Positions 9,534 to 18,407 of a stretch of DNA of 64,000 nucleotides are shown here, piece after piece. How positions within the stretch are numbered: position 1 is the stretch's first letter; every line of letters starts with the position of its first letter. Both the position numbers and the translations under genes were made by a program. The notes under the pieces are model-generated. The model saw nothing but the letters and a program-made list of their open reading frames with translations. It was not told where the DNA came from and ran no database searches. Location: NCBI GenBank assembly GCA_964507185.1, contig CAZDOY010000001.1, forward strand, positions 103,057-167,056, written 5' to 3'. This DNA is from CAVRTJ01 sp964507185 (GTDB lineage Bacteria > Acidobacteriota > UBA4820 > DSQY01).

Positions 9534-9878
9534 ATGCCAGATCGAAAACTGATTCGACCCAACCTCCGTGACTACACCGGCCGGCGGCGTGAAATCCGCG
9601 AGTCCAAGGACGACGAGAGCGGGCCTCCTTCCGGCACCTTTTCGCCGGCGCGGCGCAAGCAGGTTCCCCCTGAGCAAACCAACGCCGAAAATTTCTATTA
9701 TCTCAAGCAGATGGGCTCCAAGACCCCCATGATCGTGGTCCTCATGGACGGCGAGGAACTGCGGGGTTGGATAGAGTGGTACGACAGGGACTGCATCAAG
9801 GTCCACCGAAACAGCGAGCCCAATCTTCTTCTTTACAAGCACGCCATCAAGTACATCTTCAAGGAGCGCGAGGCATGA
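9534..9878 (+). CDS. hfq: Hfq-like Sm-fold RNA chaperone with an N-terminal extension
   Basis: The last ~65 residues of this 114-residue protein follow the Hfq pattern. A short helix 'NAENFYYLKQM' precedes an Sm1-like strand block 'MIVVLMDGEELRGWIEWYD' and an Sm2 motif 'LLLYKHAIKYI', which contains the YKHAI core of Hfq. Hfq forms a hexameric ring that binds small RNAs and mRNAs. The first ~48 residues are basic, rich in Arg, Lys and Pro, and probably disordered; typical Hfq has no such extension, so this one is positioned opposite to the usual C-terminal tail. The stop overlaps the pdxA start (ATGA). The symbol is by similarity, and function is inferred. Confidence 0.8.
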   Translation: MPDRKLIRPNLRDYTGRRREIRESKDDESGPPSGTFSPARRKQVPPEQTNAENFYYLKQMGSKTPMIVVLMDGEELRGWIEWYDRDCIKVHRNSEPNLLLYKHAIKYIFKEREA

Positions 9879-10792
9879 CGCGTCCGAAAGTGCTCATCAC
9901 CACGGGCGACCCTGGTGGGGTCGGTCCCGAGACGCTGTGGTCCATATTGCAAGACGGAGAGGTCCAGAAGGCCGCCGACGTCACGGTCATCGGTCCCTCA
10001 CGGTCCGTCCAGTCCGTCCCGGAAGGCGTCCGCTGGGACGACGTGGATCTGCCGACCCTTCGATTCCATAAGCGGCCCCACCCGGATAACGGGAGAATCG
10101 CCCTCCTCGCTATCGAGGAGGCCTGTCGGAGGATGACGCGCAAGGAGGCCGACCTTCTGGTGACCGGCCCCGTATCGAAGGAGGCCATCCGCCGGTGCGG
10201 AATCCCGTTCTCCGGTCACACCGAATACCTCGCCCAGTTCTTTCAGGCCAGGACCTACATGGTGTTTTTCACGGGCGTCATGCCCGTCGCCCTGTTTTCG
10301 ACGCACGTCCCCTTCAAGGACATCCCCGCAGTGTTGACCCGGGAGGCCCTCGAAGACTTCATACGCGGCCTGGCCACCGCCTGGAACCGCCAGCTCAGCA
10401 TGCGGCCGCGTTTCCGGGTTTCCGGCCTCAATCCGCACGCCGGTGAGGGAGGTCTGCTTGGAAGGGAAGAGAGGGAGATCATAGAACCTGCCATCGAGGC
10501 GCTCATAGCCGAAGGTATAGAGGTGGAAGGACCCGTCCCGGCGGACAGCCTCTTCCTGCGTCCCGAGTCGCCGGAAACGGTGGCGGTTGCCCTCTATCAC
10601 GACCAGGCCATGATCCCGGCCAAGATGATGAGCCACGGCCACGCGGTGAACTGCACGCTCGGTCTGCCCTTTTTGAGGACGTCGCCCGACCACGGTCCCG
10701 CCTTCGACATCGCGGGGCTCGGCAAGGCGGATCCCGAGAGCATGCGGCGCGCTTTCTTCACCGGCATCGAGCTTCTGGGACGCAGGCGGTAA
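9875..10792 (+). CDS. pdxA: 4-hydroxythreonine-4-phosphate dehydrogenase
   Basis: PdxA oxidises 4-phosphohydroxy-L-threonine in the DXP-independent-name pathway to pyridoxal phosphate (the pdxA/pdxJ route). The 305-residue protein shows 'ITTGDPGGVGPE' at the N-terminus, 'VTGPVSKEAI', the metal-ligand region 'FSGHTEYLAQ', 'LNPHAGEGGLLGREE' and 'ALYHDQAMIPAKM'. All are standard PdxA motifs. The ATG at 9875 overlaps the preceding TGA by 4 bases. serS starts 1 base after the stop, so the Hfq-like, pdxA and serS genes are tightly coupled. pdxJ is not in the window. Confidence 0.96.
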   Translation: MTRPKVLITTGDPGGVGPETLWSILQDGEVQKAADVTVIGPSRSVQSVPEGVRWDDVDLPTLRFHKRPHPDNGRIALLAIEEACRRMTRKEADLLVTGPVSKEAIRRCGIPFSGHTEYLAQFFQARTYMVFFTGVMPVALFSTHVPFKDIPAVLTREALEDFIRGLATAWNRQLSMRPRFRVSGLNPHAGEGGLLGREEREIIEPAIEALIAEGIEVEGPVPADSLFLRPESPETVAVALYHDQAMIPAKMMSHGHAVNCTLGLPFLRTSPDHGPAFDIAGLGKADPESMRRAFFTGIELLGRRR

Positions 10793-10793
10793 C

Positions 10794-12077
10794 GTGCTGG
10801 ATATCAACCTCATCAGAACCAGTCCGGACGAGGTCAAGAGGCGGCTCGCCCGAAAGGGTGTGGACGGCGCCGCGGTAGACGAGATTCTCGCGCTCGACGG
10901 AAAGCGCCGGGATCTGGTCACCGGCGTGGAGACCCTCAAGGCGCGCCGTAACGAAACCAGCAAATCGATCGGAAGGCTCAAGCGAGAGGGCAAGGACACG
11001 GCGGCCATCCAGGCCGATATGCGGGCCCTGGGCGAGGAGATTTCGGGCGTCGACGCTTCCGTCGCCGAACTGGACGGGGCGATCCGCTCGCACTTGCTGA
11101 ACCTGCCGAATCTTCCCCACGAATCCGTCCCCGACGGGCGGGGCGAGGCGGACAACGTCGAGGTCTCGGTCTGGGGAAAGAAACCCGATTTCGACTTCCC
11201 CCCAAGGGCCCACGACGAACTCGGGACGGCCCTGGGCATTCTCGATTTCGAGCGGGCGGCCAAGATAAGCGGCGCCCGTTTCGTGGTGTACCGCGGGGCG
11301 GGGGCCATGCTCGAGCGCGCGCTCATCTCGTTCATGCTGGATCTCCACACCAGGAGCCACGGTTACACCGAGATTCTCCCGCCCTACCTCGTCAAGGCGC
11401 ACGCGCTGGAGGGGACGGGCAACCTGCCCAAGTTCGAGGAGGACCTCTTCAAGGTGGACGGGGGAGCGTTTTACCTCATCCCGACCGCCGAGGTGCCCGT
11501 GACCAACCTTCACCGCGAGGAGATCCTTGACGGAGCGCAGCTGCCGATCCGGTACTGTGCTTTCACCCCCTGTTTCCGCTCCGAGGCCGGGTCCTATGGC
11601 AAGGACACGAAGGGCATGATCCGCCAGCACCAGTTCCACAAGGTCGAACTGGTGAAATTCGCCCATCCGGAGACGTCTTACCAGGAACTCGAGGGGCTCA
11701 CGTCCGACGCCGAGGCCGTCCTGAAAGCCCTCGGTTTGCACTACCGGAAAGTCATCCTGTGCACCGGCGATATGTCTTTCTCCTCCGCAAAGACGTATGA
11801 TCTGGAAGTGTGGCTCCCGTCCCAGGACTGCTACAGGGAGATCAGCTCCTGCTCGAACTTCGAAGATTTCCAGGCGCGGCGTGCGGGCATCCGGTTCAAG
11901 CCGGAGGGTGGGGGTAAACCGCAATTCGTGCACACGCTCAACGGTTCGGGGCTGGCCGTGGGGCGGACGCTCGTGGCCGTTCTTGAACAGTACCAGCGCG
12001 AGGACGGCTCGGTTGAGATTCCGGAGGCACTGCACCCCTATTGTGGAGCCATCCGACACCTGCGGCTTGATAGTTAG
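10794..12077 (+). CDS. serS: Seryl-tRNA synthetase
   Basis: A class II aminoacyl-tRNA synthetase of 427 residues charging tRNA-Ser. The N-terminal coiled-coil arm that grips the long variable arm of the tRNA covers roughly residues 25-100 ('DEILALDGKRRDLVTGVETL' and following heptads). Motif 2 is 'FRSEAGSYGKDTKGMIRQHQF', here spanning about residues 262-281, and motif 3 is 'GSGLAVGRTLVAVLEQYQ'. The start is GTG, one base after the pdxA stop. It is the last gene of the run that begins upstream with pdxA or earlier. Confidence 0.98.
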   Translation: MLDINLIRTSPDEVKRRLARKGVDGAAVDEILALDGKRRDLVTGVETLKARRNETSKSIGRLKREGKDTAAIQADMRALGEEISGVDASVAELDGAIRSHLLNLPNLPHESVPDGRGEADNVEVSVWGKKPDFDFPPRAHDELGTALGILDFERAAKISGARFVVYRGAGAMLERALISFMLDLHTRSHGYTEILPPYLVKAHALEGTGNLPKFEEDLFKVDGGAFYLIPTAEVPVTNLHREEILDGAQLPIRYCAFTPCFRSEAGSYGKDTKGMIRQHQFHKVELVKFAHPETSYQELEGLTSDAEAVLKALGLHYRKVILCTGDMSFSSAKTYDLEVWLPSQDCYREISSCSNFEDFQARRAGIRFKPEGGGKPQFVHTLNGSGLAVGRTLVAVLEQYQREDGSVEIPEALHPYCGAIRHLRLDS

Positions 12078-12211
12078 GGAATCCTCGGGATAGATTCACG
12101 GCATTCGGGGCACAAGGTTTCTTTTTACTATTCGCAGGGTTGGCAGATCGGTATGCTAACGGCGGATGATGTTGTTAGTGTAGGCAGGTGCAAGAGGAAG
12201 GGGGCAAGGTC

Positions 12212-15049
12212 ATGAAGTGTAGGCTAGGAGGTGTACTCCTGCTAGTCGTTACACTCGTGCTGGGGGGAACGGCCGTCCGGGCGCAGGAAGACACCGGCAG
12301 TCTGAGCGGCCGTGTGATCGATACGGCCGGCCGGCCCATACCGGGCGCTTCGGTGCAGGTCACGTGCACCTATCTGCAGGGTCCCAGAGGGGCGGTGACG
12401 AATTCGATGGGCGAGTTCCTCATCCCGTACCTCCCTCCCGCCAGTGATTACAAGACGGTCTTCGAAGCGGCCGGGTTCAACAAAGTCGTCCAGTCAAGCG
12501 TCAAGATCAGCCTGGGCACGACCACCAGCCTGCAGGTCGCGCTGACGAGCGGCGGCGAGGAGCTCACCGTGACCGCCCGACCGGCCGTCATGACCCACAA
12601 GGGCACCCAGGTCAGCACCAACATCACCCAGCAGGAGATGGAGACCATCCCCATCGGCCGCCATTACCAGGACACCCTGTACCTGGCCCCGATGGTGACC
12701 CCATCGGGCATGGGCGGTAACCCCGGCGTGGCAGGCTCGACCGGAAGCGAGAACATTTTCCTGATCAACGGCCTCAACACGACGGACCCCGTCATGGGCA
12801 CATTCGGCACCAACCTGAACTACAACTTCATCCGCGAGATGGAGATCACAACGGGCGGTATGCAGGCCGAGTACGGCGCCTCCACCGGTGGCGTGTTCAA
12901 CATTCTGACCAAGTCCGGCACCAACGAATTCCACGGCGAACTCTTTGCGTACTATACCGACGAGTCCTTCACCGCGAACCGCCACTCCAACGACTTGTCC
13001 ACGGCCACCAACAGTCCCTACCACAACTACGACTACGGCTTTGACGTGGGCGGCCCCATCGTCAAGGATCGTCTCTGGTTCTTCGTCGGCTACAACCCCA
13101 CGCTCTTTTCGCGCCACTACGAGGGCTCGATGACAGCGATAAACTACGGCTCAAACAACCCGGACACCTATCTCACCGAGCTCCATATTCCTTACAAGTA
13201 TGACAACATAAGCCGAAACTGGCTCTGGTCCGCCAAGTTCACCTACCGGGTCAACGACAAGCACAACCTGGAGCTCTCGGTCTTCTCCGATCCGTCCCAC
13301 TTGTGGCAAAACGAAGGGCCCTTCCCGAGCATCGACAGGCGGGCCCTCCAGACCCGCCGGTACCAGGGCGGTTACAACGGAGCGCTCCGCTGGTACGCTT
13401 CCTGGTCCCCGAGCCTTTTCAGCGACACGGGCTTCGGCAAGACCCACTCCCGCCTCGACATCCTTCCCTGGGACCACGCGGGATTCGGACGTCCCGAGAT
13501 CCTCAGCGCCGACTACAGCCCCTACGTGAGCCTGGGCGCCGGCATCGGGAACTACATCTGGGACGACCGCGACAGCACCCAATTCCAGACCAAGTGGACC
13601 CTGCTGGCCGGCAAGCACGAGGTCAAGTTCGGTGGCCAGGTCGAGGAACTGAAGTGGAATTCCTACTCGGACTACACAGGTGGCTACAAAAGGCTGCTCA
13701 TCTACCAGCGCCCCAACCACCCTCTCACAACTAATCCGGTCGACTACGGCTATACGTTCGACTACCGCTTCCAAAACCCACAGTCCTGCGAGAAGGGCAC
13801 CTACACCGCCATCTTCGCCCAGGACAGCTGGTCCGCCACGGACTTCCTGACCCTGTCCTACGGCATCAGGTTCGAGCGAAACGAGGTGAAGCCCGGCAAC
13901 GGCGGCCAGAAGCTCTCTCTCGACTCCTGGTCGCCGCGCGTGGGTATCGACTACGACTTTATGCACAACGGCAAGTCCAAGGTCTACGCCAACTGGGGCC
14001 GCTTCTACCAGCGCGTGCCCATCTCCATGTCCCAGTCCATGGACCCCGGCCACGCCACTTATCGCGACTTTTATTATGCCGGTGGCTACCAATACACCGA
14101 CGTTTATGGCTCCGTTCCCACGACCGTGCTCGGCGGCGTGAAGAACCAGTACACGGACGAATTCATGGCGGGTGTCGAGTACGAGTTGCGTCCAGACCTG
14201 ACCGTGGGTTTCAACGCTACCTTCCGCCGGCTTGGCCGCGTCCTCGAGGACGTGGGTTACATCGATAACAGCGGCAACATCAGCTACATACTCATGAACC
14301 CCGGCGAACAGTGGCCCGCCATCATGAGCCGATGGGCTTCGGAGGTGCCTGACTACGAGCGCTTCCCCAGGGCGATCCGCAACTACGACGCCTACGTCCT
14401 CAAGCTCAACAAGCGATTCTCCAACAACTGGTTCCTCAACGTGAGCTACACCTGGTCCACGCTCAGGGGTAACTACGAGGGCGGCTCCGGCGGCTACGGC
14501 CTCGCGGGCCTCAGCCCCGACGCCTCGAGCGCCTACGACATCCCTGAAAGCATCCTCATCAACAACCGGTACGGCTACCTGCCCCAGGACATCCGGCACT
14601 CGCTCAAGATTCAGGGCAGCTACCGCTTAGACTGGGGGCTCGTGCTGGGCATGAACTTCGATTTACGCTCGGGCCGGCCGCTCAACCAGGAAATGGACTA
14701 TCCCTACAACGAGATTGGCTACGGCACCGTCCTGACCGCGCCGCGCGGCACAGACCGCCTGCCCGGCGTCTGGCAGCTCGATCTCCACGCCGAGTACGAC
14801 ATGAAGCTGTGGAAAACCGACCTGGCCCTCTTCGTGGACGTCTTCAACGTGACGAACCGCCAGACAGCCCTTACCAAGTACGAAACCTACTGGCGCGCAC
14901 CCGACAATCTCCAACAGATCTTAAAAGGCACCTGGTTCACGGACAAGAACAAGAATGGTACGCTGGCGAACAGGGATTACAATTGGGGGCTCACCACGGC
15001 CAGGCAGGGCAGCCGCAACGCCCGCATCGGCGTCAAATGGAGCTTCTAA
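12212..15049 (+). CDS. TonB-dependent receptor with N-terminal carboxypeptidase-regulatory-like domain (first of two)
   Basis: An outer-membrane beta-barrel of about 945 residues. A signal peptide (hydrophobic core GVLLLVVTLVLGGTAV, cleavage after RAQ) is followed by a CarboxypepD_reg-like beta-sandwich ('GSLSGRVIDTAGRPIPGASV'). A plug domain comes next ('FLINGLNTTDP', 'GGMQAEYGASTGGVFNILTK'), then a long barrel rich in aromatic strands ending in Phe (RIGVKWSF), as outer-membrane proteins do. This architecture, often called the OmpA-related or oar-like receptor, is expanded in Acidobacteriota; the ligands are mostly unknown. ATG 12212 is chosen over GTG 12188 because GAGGAAGGGGG lies just upstream and the signal peptide then starts properly. 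No TonB or ExbBD genes are nearby. Confidence 0.92.
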   Translation: MKCRLGGVLLLVVTLVLGGTAVRAQEDTGSLSGRVIDTAGRPIPGASVQVTCTYLQGPRGAVTNSMGEFLIPYLPPASDYKTVFEAAGFNKVVQSSVKISLGTTTSLQVALTSGGEELTVTARPAVMTHKGTQVSTNITQQEMETIPIGRHYQDTLYLAPMVTPSGMGGNPGVAGSTGSENIFLINGLNTTDPVMGTFGTNLNYNFIREMEITTGGMQAEYGASTGGVFNILTKSGTNEFHGELFAYYTDESFTANRHSNDLSTATNSPYHNYDYGFDVGGPIVKDRLWFFVGYNPTLFSRHYEGSMTAINYGSNNPDTYLTELHIPYKYDNISRNWLWSAKFTYRVNDKHNLELSVFSDPSHLWQNEGPFPSIDRRALQTRRYQGGYNGALRWYASWSPSLFSDTGFGKTHSRLDILPWDHAGFGRPEILSADYSPYVSLGAGIGNYIWDDRDSTQFQTKWTLLAGKHEVKFGGQVEELKWNSYSDYTGGYKRLLIYQRPNHPLTTNPVDYGYTFDYRFQNPQSCEKGTYTAIFAQDSWSATDFLTLSYGIRFERNEVKPGNGGQKLSLDSWSPRVGIDYDFMHNGKSKVYANWGRFYQRVPISMSQSMDPGHATYRDFYYAGGYQYTDVYGSVPTTVLGGVKNQYTDEFMAGVEYELRPDLTVGFNATFRRLGRVLEDVGYIDNSGNISYILMNPGEQWPAIMSRWASEVPDYERFPRAIRNYDAYVLKLNKRFSNNWFLNVSYTWSTLRGNYEGGSGGYGLAGLSPDASSAYDIPESILINNRYGYLPQDIRHSLKIQGSYRLDWGLVLGMNFDLRSGRPLNQEMDYPYNEIGYGTVLTAPRGTDRLPGVWQLDLHAEYDMKLWKTDLALFVDVFNVTNRQTALTKYETYWRAPDNLQQILKGTWFTDKNKNGTLANRDYNWGLTTARQGSRNARIGVKWSF

Positions 15050-15148
15050 GTGTCGTAAACTGCTGAAAATAATGACTCTAGGGAGGCTCCGGGATGCCCT
15101 TGGGCCTTTTTCTTCCCGGGCCGCGGGACGGCCGCTCCCGGCGGGGGG

Positions 15149-15178
15149 TTGACATCATTCGAAGTCCTTTGCTAATTT
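15149..15178 (+). promoter_or_regulatory. Candidate promoter of the second TonB-dependent receptor
   Basis: A perfect TTGACA at 15149-15154 is followed by a -10-like GCTAAT (15171-15176) or TAATTT (15173-15178), giving a spacer of 16 or 18 bases. It lies in the 225-base gap between the receptors, implying that the second can be transcribed on its own with a leader of about 90 bases. Confidence 0.55.
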
Positions 15179-15194
15179 GGGACAATCAGGTTGA

Positions 15195-15270
15195 AAGGAG
15201 GTGATGTGATCTAGTAATTCTGCCTGCTGAGTTACGGGAGGTGTTAAAACTTCGGAGGTTATGGAGGTGA
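15195..15270 (+). promoter_or_regulatory. Leader with four Shine-Dalgarno-like GGAGG boxes ahead of the second receptor
   Basis: The leader carries AAGGAGGTGAT at 15195-15205, GGGAGGTG at 15236-15243, GGAGGT at 15254-15259 and GGAGGTGA at 15263-15270. Only the last is placed correctly for the ATG at 15275. The first is an essentially perfect anti-16S match but has no useful start codon after it. It could be a ribosome standby site, or chance in purine-rich DNA. Confidence 0.4.
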
Positions 15271-15274
15271 AAAT

Positions 15275-18200
15275 ATGAGGAATGCGCTCAAATGGAGTGC
15301 CCTGCTTGTGGTGGCTCTGGCCATCATAAGTGTTTCTGTCTTTGCACAGACGGGCGGTGGTCTTCAGGGTAGGGTCACCGATGAAGCGGGTCAGCCCATC
15401 ATCGGGGCGACCATTCACGTTACTGGCCCCAAACTGCAGGGCTTCGTGGGCACGGCCACAGACACGAGTGGTAGCTATCTGATACCCTTCCTGCCGGTCG
15501 GCGGCGACTACTCGGTGAAGGTAGAGGCCCCCGGCTACAACACGGTCATCCGCAAGAACATCAACGTCGTCCTTGGCTCCACGATCAGCCTGCCCTTCAC
15601 GCTCAGCCAGGGCCAGACTGAGGTGGTCGTCACGGCGATAGCCCCCGTTCTCGACCAGAAAACGACCCAGGTCGGCGCCAACATCTCGGACAAGATGATC
15701 CTGTCCATCCCGCTGACGAGGAATTCCTCCGGGATCGCCTACCTGGCGCCCAGCGCCGTGGACTCCGGCCTTGGCGGCGCGCCGTCCATCGGCGGTGCCT
15801 CCGGTCCGGAAAACTCCTACACCGTCGACGGCGTCGACGTGACGGGTTCTGGCGACGCCCTGAACAACACCTCGCTGAACTTCGACTTCATCCAGGCCAC
15901 CGAGGTAAGGACAGGCGGTATTGGCGCTGAATACGGCGCTCTGATGGGCGGGAACATAACATCCATCACCAAGAGCGGCGGCAACGAGTTCCACGGCGGC
16001 CTCTACGCCTACTACTTCGACGACGGGATGGGCGCCAAGGAGCGCGAGCTCAACAACCCCAGCGTCGTGAGCCACCGTGGCTCCTACAAGAAGTACGACG
16101 TCGGCGGCTTCCTGGGCGGCTACTTCATCAAGGACAAGCTCTGGTTCTTCGTGGCATACGACTACAACAAGACGGACACGGGCTTTACGTCGGGCGGCAG
16201 CGGCGCCAACGTGTACATCAACGGCCAGCCGGCCCGCTCCGGCTACATGACGTCGGGTTACACGAACACCGACAAAAACCCCATGTACGCCTTCAAGGTC
16301 ACGTGGAACATCAACCCCAACCAGAAGGTGGCGGTATCGGTCTTCGGCAACAACGACAAATATAACTTCTACTATGGGCCCGGGCTTTCGAACCCGATCA
16401 CGACGGCGGCGCCCCACGAGGACAAGCTGGACAACTACGCCGTGAGCCTGCAGTGGAACGCCACGTGGACGCCCAAGTTCTTCACAGAGGTGGTCCTCTC
16501 CCGGCGCCACATGACCGAGGACAACACTCCGACCAACGCCTCGGCCCAAAACAACTACACCTATGGCTACCGCTATGGGCCTTCCACCTACACGGGCTAC
16601 GAGATCATCCCGCTGGCCGCCGATCCGAATTCACCACACACGACAGGGACCTCGGTCGACATCACCGCCTACAAGCCTTCCCTCGGCGGCATGTTGTACG
16701 AGCACACGCTGGACCAGAACGACCAGATCCGCGTGAAGGCCACCAACCTGTTCACGTGGGCCGGCAGCCACGAGCTGTCCTACGGGCTCCAGTCCTACGA
16801 CATCAAGTACGACTACAACTTCAACTACACGGGTCCCTCAACCCCCGAAATGGCGCCCGCCGACCCCTTCTTCGGCCGTTCCCCCAGCGGCGGCTCCTTC
16901 ATCCGCTGGCAGTACTACAGCGGTTCGCCCACGCAGTTCCTCTTCCGCGCGCAGAACTTCATGAACAACGCGGCCAAGAAGACCACGCAGACCTGGGCGG
17001 GCTACTGGATCCAGGACAACTGGAACGTCACCGACTACTTCATGCTGAAGCTCGGCCTCCGCCTCGATCAGCTCCACATGAAGGGCTCCAACAACAGCCT
17101 GAACGTACCCACCTCGTTGGGCCTTGGAAATATCCCCGGCCTGGCCAACGGCCAGGCGCGCAGCGTCAACATCAACGACATGTGGGCGCCCCGCCTCGGC
17201 TTCACGTGGGATATTGCCCACAACAACAAGAGCAAGCTCTACGGCTTCTGGGGCCAGTACTACGAGCGCATCCCCAACGACATGGCCATCCGCGCCCTCA
17301 CCGACGAGTATTTCCACTTCAGCTACTATGAAGACGCCGCTCTGACTCAGCCCTTCCAGGGCACTAACAGCGGGTATCACTACTCCTACGGCTTCTTCAA
17401 CACGCTCATAAAGGGCACGCCGACCGGCGGCAGGCTGAAGGGCTCTTACAACGAGGAGGCCATCCTCGGCTTCGAGTACGAGGTCCGCCCTGACTTGACC
17501 TTAGGCGTTCGCGGCATCTACCGCACCCTGGGCCGGGTCATCGAGGACATCTCGGTCGACGGCGCCAACCAGTACATCATCACGAACCCCAGCAACTGGA
17601 CGGGTCTCTGGGTGCCCGACGTTTTCGGGCGCGTTGACGGCAACGGGAACCCCTACCGCTACAAGTTCCCCAAACCGGTCCGCATCTACAAGGCGCTCGA
17701 GATCACCATGAACAAGCGCTTCAGCAACAACTGGATGATGCAGGGCTCTTACGTGCTCTCCAGGCTGCAGGGTAACTACGAGGGGCTGTTCTCCCGCGAC
17801 AACGGCCAGCTCGACCCGAACATCACGTCCAAGTACGACATCCCGTCCCTGCTCATCAACGGCTACGGCCTCCTGCCCAACGACAGGACCCACGTGCTGA
17901 AGCTGTTCGGCGGCTACTTCTTCACCAACATCCCCCTCGAGCTGTCCGGCAACTTCACGCTCCAGAGCGGCACGCCCGTCTCCGCCCTGGGCGCGGACGA
18001 CGCCTACGGCCTCAACGAGGGCTTTGCCAAGGTTCGCGGCACGGCCGGCCGTACCCCCACGACCTGGCACCTGGACATCGGCGCCCAGTACAGCTTCAAG
18101 CTCTGGAAGAGCAACCTGGCTCTGCGCGCCGACATCTTCAACGTGACCAACGAGCAGCGCGCGATCTCCGTCAACGAGACCTACAACACGATCAACACTC

Positions 18201-18289
18201 AACCGGCTCAGAACTACCCCTACTTCGGAATGGAAACGGCCCACCAGCAGGCTCGCCGCATCCGGCTCGCCATCCGCTGGACCTTCTAA
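15275..18289 (+). CDS. TonB-dependent receptor with N-terminal carboxypeptidase-regulatory-like domain (second of two)
   Basis: This is a paralogue of the preceding gene, 1004 residues. A signal peptide (ALLVVALAIISVSVFAQ) leads to a regulatory-like sandwich 'GGLQGRVTDEAGQPIIGATI', a plug ('YTVDGVDVTGSGD', 'GGIGAEYGALMGGNITSITKSG') and a barrel ending 'IRLAIRWTF'. The motif 'ALEITMNKRFSNNWMMQGSY' has a counterpart in the first receptor ('LKLNKRFSNNWFLNVSY'), so the pair probably arose by duplication, with substantial later divergence. The expected role is TonB-driven uptake of a large or scarce substrate, identity unknown. The start has a strong ribosome site (GGAGGTGA) and its own promoter, and a clear terminator follows the stop. 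Confidence 0.93.
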   Translation: MRNALKWSALLVVALAIISVSVFAQTGGGLQGRVTDEAGQPIIGATIHVTGPKLQGFVGTATDTSGSYLIPFLPVGGDYSVKVEAPGYNTVIRKNINVVLGSTISLPFTLSQGQTEVVVTAIAPVLDQKTTQVGANISDKMILSIPLTRNSSGIAYLAPSAVDSGLGGAPSIGGASGPENSYTVDGVDVTGSGDALNNTSLNFDFIQATEVRTGGIGAEYGALMGGNITSITKSGGNEFHGGLYAYYFDDGMGAKERELNNPSVVSHRGSYKKYDVGGFLGGYFIKDKLWFFVAYDYNKTDTGFTSGGSGANVYINGQPARSGYMTSGYTNTDKNPMYAFKVTWNINPNQKVAVSVFGNNDKYNFYYGPGLSNPITTAAPHEDKLDNYAVSLQWNATWTPKFFTEVVLSRRHMTEDNTPTNASAQNNYTYGYRYGPSTYTGYEIIPLAADPNSPHTTGTSVDITAYKPSLGGMLYEHTLDQNDQIRVKATNLFTWAGSHELSYGLQSYDIKYDYNFNYTGPSTPEMAPADPFFGRSPSGGSFIRWQYYSGSPTQFLFRAQNFMNNAAKKTTQTWAGYWIQDNWNVTDYFMLKLGLRLDQLHMKGSNNSLNVPTSLGLGNIPGLANGQARSVNINDMWAPRLGFTWDIAHNNKSKLYGFWGQYYERIPNDMAIRALTDEYFHFSYYEDAALTQPFQGTNSGYHYSYGFFNTLIKGTPTGGRLKGSYNEEAILGFEYEVRPDLTLGVRGIYRTLGRVIEDISVDGANQYIITNPSNWTGLWVPDVFGRVDGNGNPYRYKFPKPVRIYKALEITMNKRFSNNWMMQGSYVLSRLQGNYEGLFSRDNGQLDPNITSKYDIPSLLINGYGLLPNDRTHVLKLFGGYFFTNIPLELSGNFTLQSGTPVSALGADDAYGLNEGFAKVRGTAGRTPTTWHLDIGAQYSFKLWKSNLALRADIFNVTNEQRAISVNETYNTINTQPAQNYPYFGMETAHQQARRIRLAIRWTF

Positions 18290-18312
18290 GTTCCGTTTAG
18301 GATGCAACACCA

Positions 18313-18340
18313 CCGGGGGCGCAAGCCCCCGGTTTTTTTT
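18313..18340 (+). terminator. Rho-independent terminator after the second receptor
   Basis: A perfect 8-bp stem, CCGGGGGC (18313-18320) with GCCCCCGG (18325-18332), is closed by a stable GCAA loop. Eight consecutive T residues follow at 18333-18340. It lies 24 bases after the receptor stop and is the clearest terminator in the window. Confidence 0.95.
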
Positions 18341-18395
18341 CGCCCGGGCGCTTCCCCGAGCCGGGCTCTCTCGAGCCGACGGTCGATCGCTTTGC

Positions 18396-18401
18396 TATAA
18401 T
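18396..18401 (+). promoter_or_regulatory. TATAAT -10 box placed for a leaderless transcript
   Basis: A consensus TATAAT lies only 6 bases before the ATG at 18408. Normal spacing from -10 to the start point would put transcription initiation at or next to the A of the ATG. No ribosome-binding site is visible upstream and no good -35 box is seen (TCGAGC at 18371-18376 is poor). Confidence 0.55.
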
Positions 18402-18407
18402 CCTTCC

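Noticed and set aside
12140..12157. Sigma-54-like TTGGCAG...TATGCT before the first TonB-dependent receptor.
   Set aside because: GG and GC are 11 bases apart instead of 10, and the surrounding bases do not fit. No confident promoter could be given for this gene.
15075..15148. Terminator after the first TonB-dependent receptor (GCCCTTGGGC then CTTTTTCTT).
   Set aside because: The stem is only 3-4 bp with a tiny loop, and the later GC-rich inverted pieces have no T-run. I could not support a terminator.
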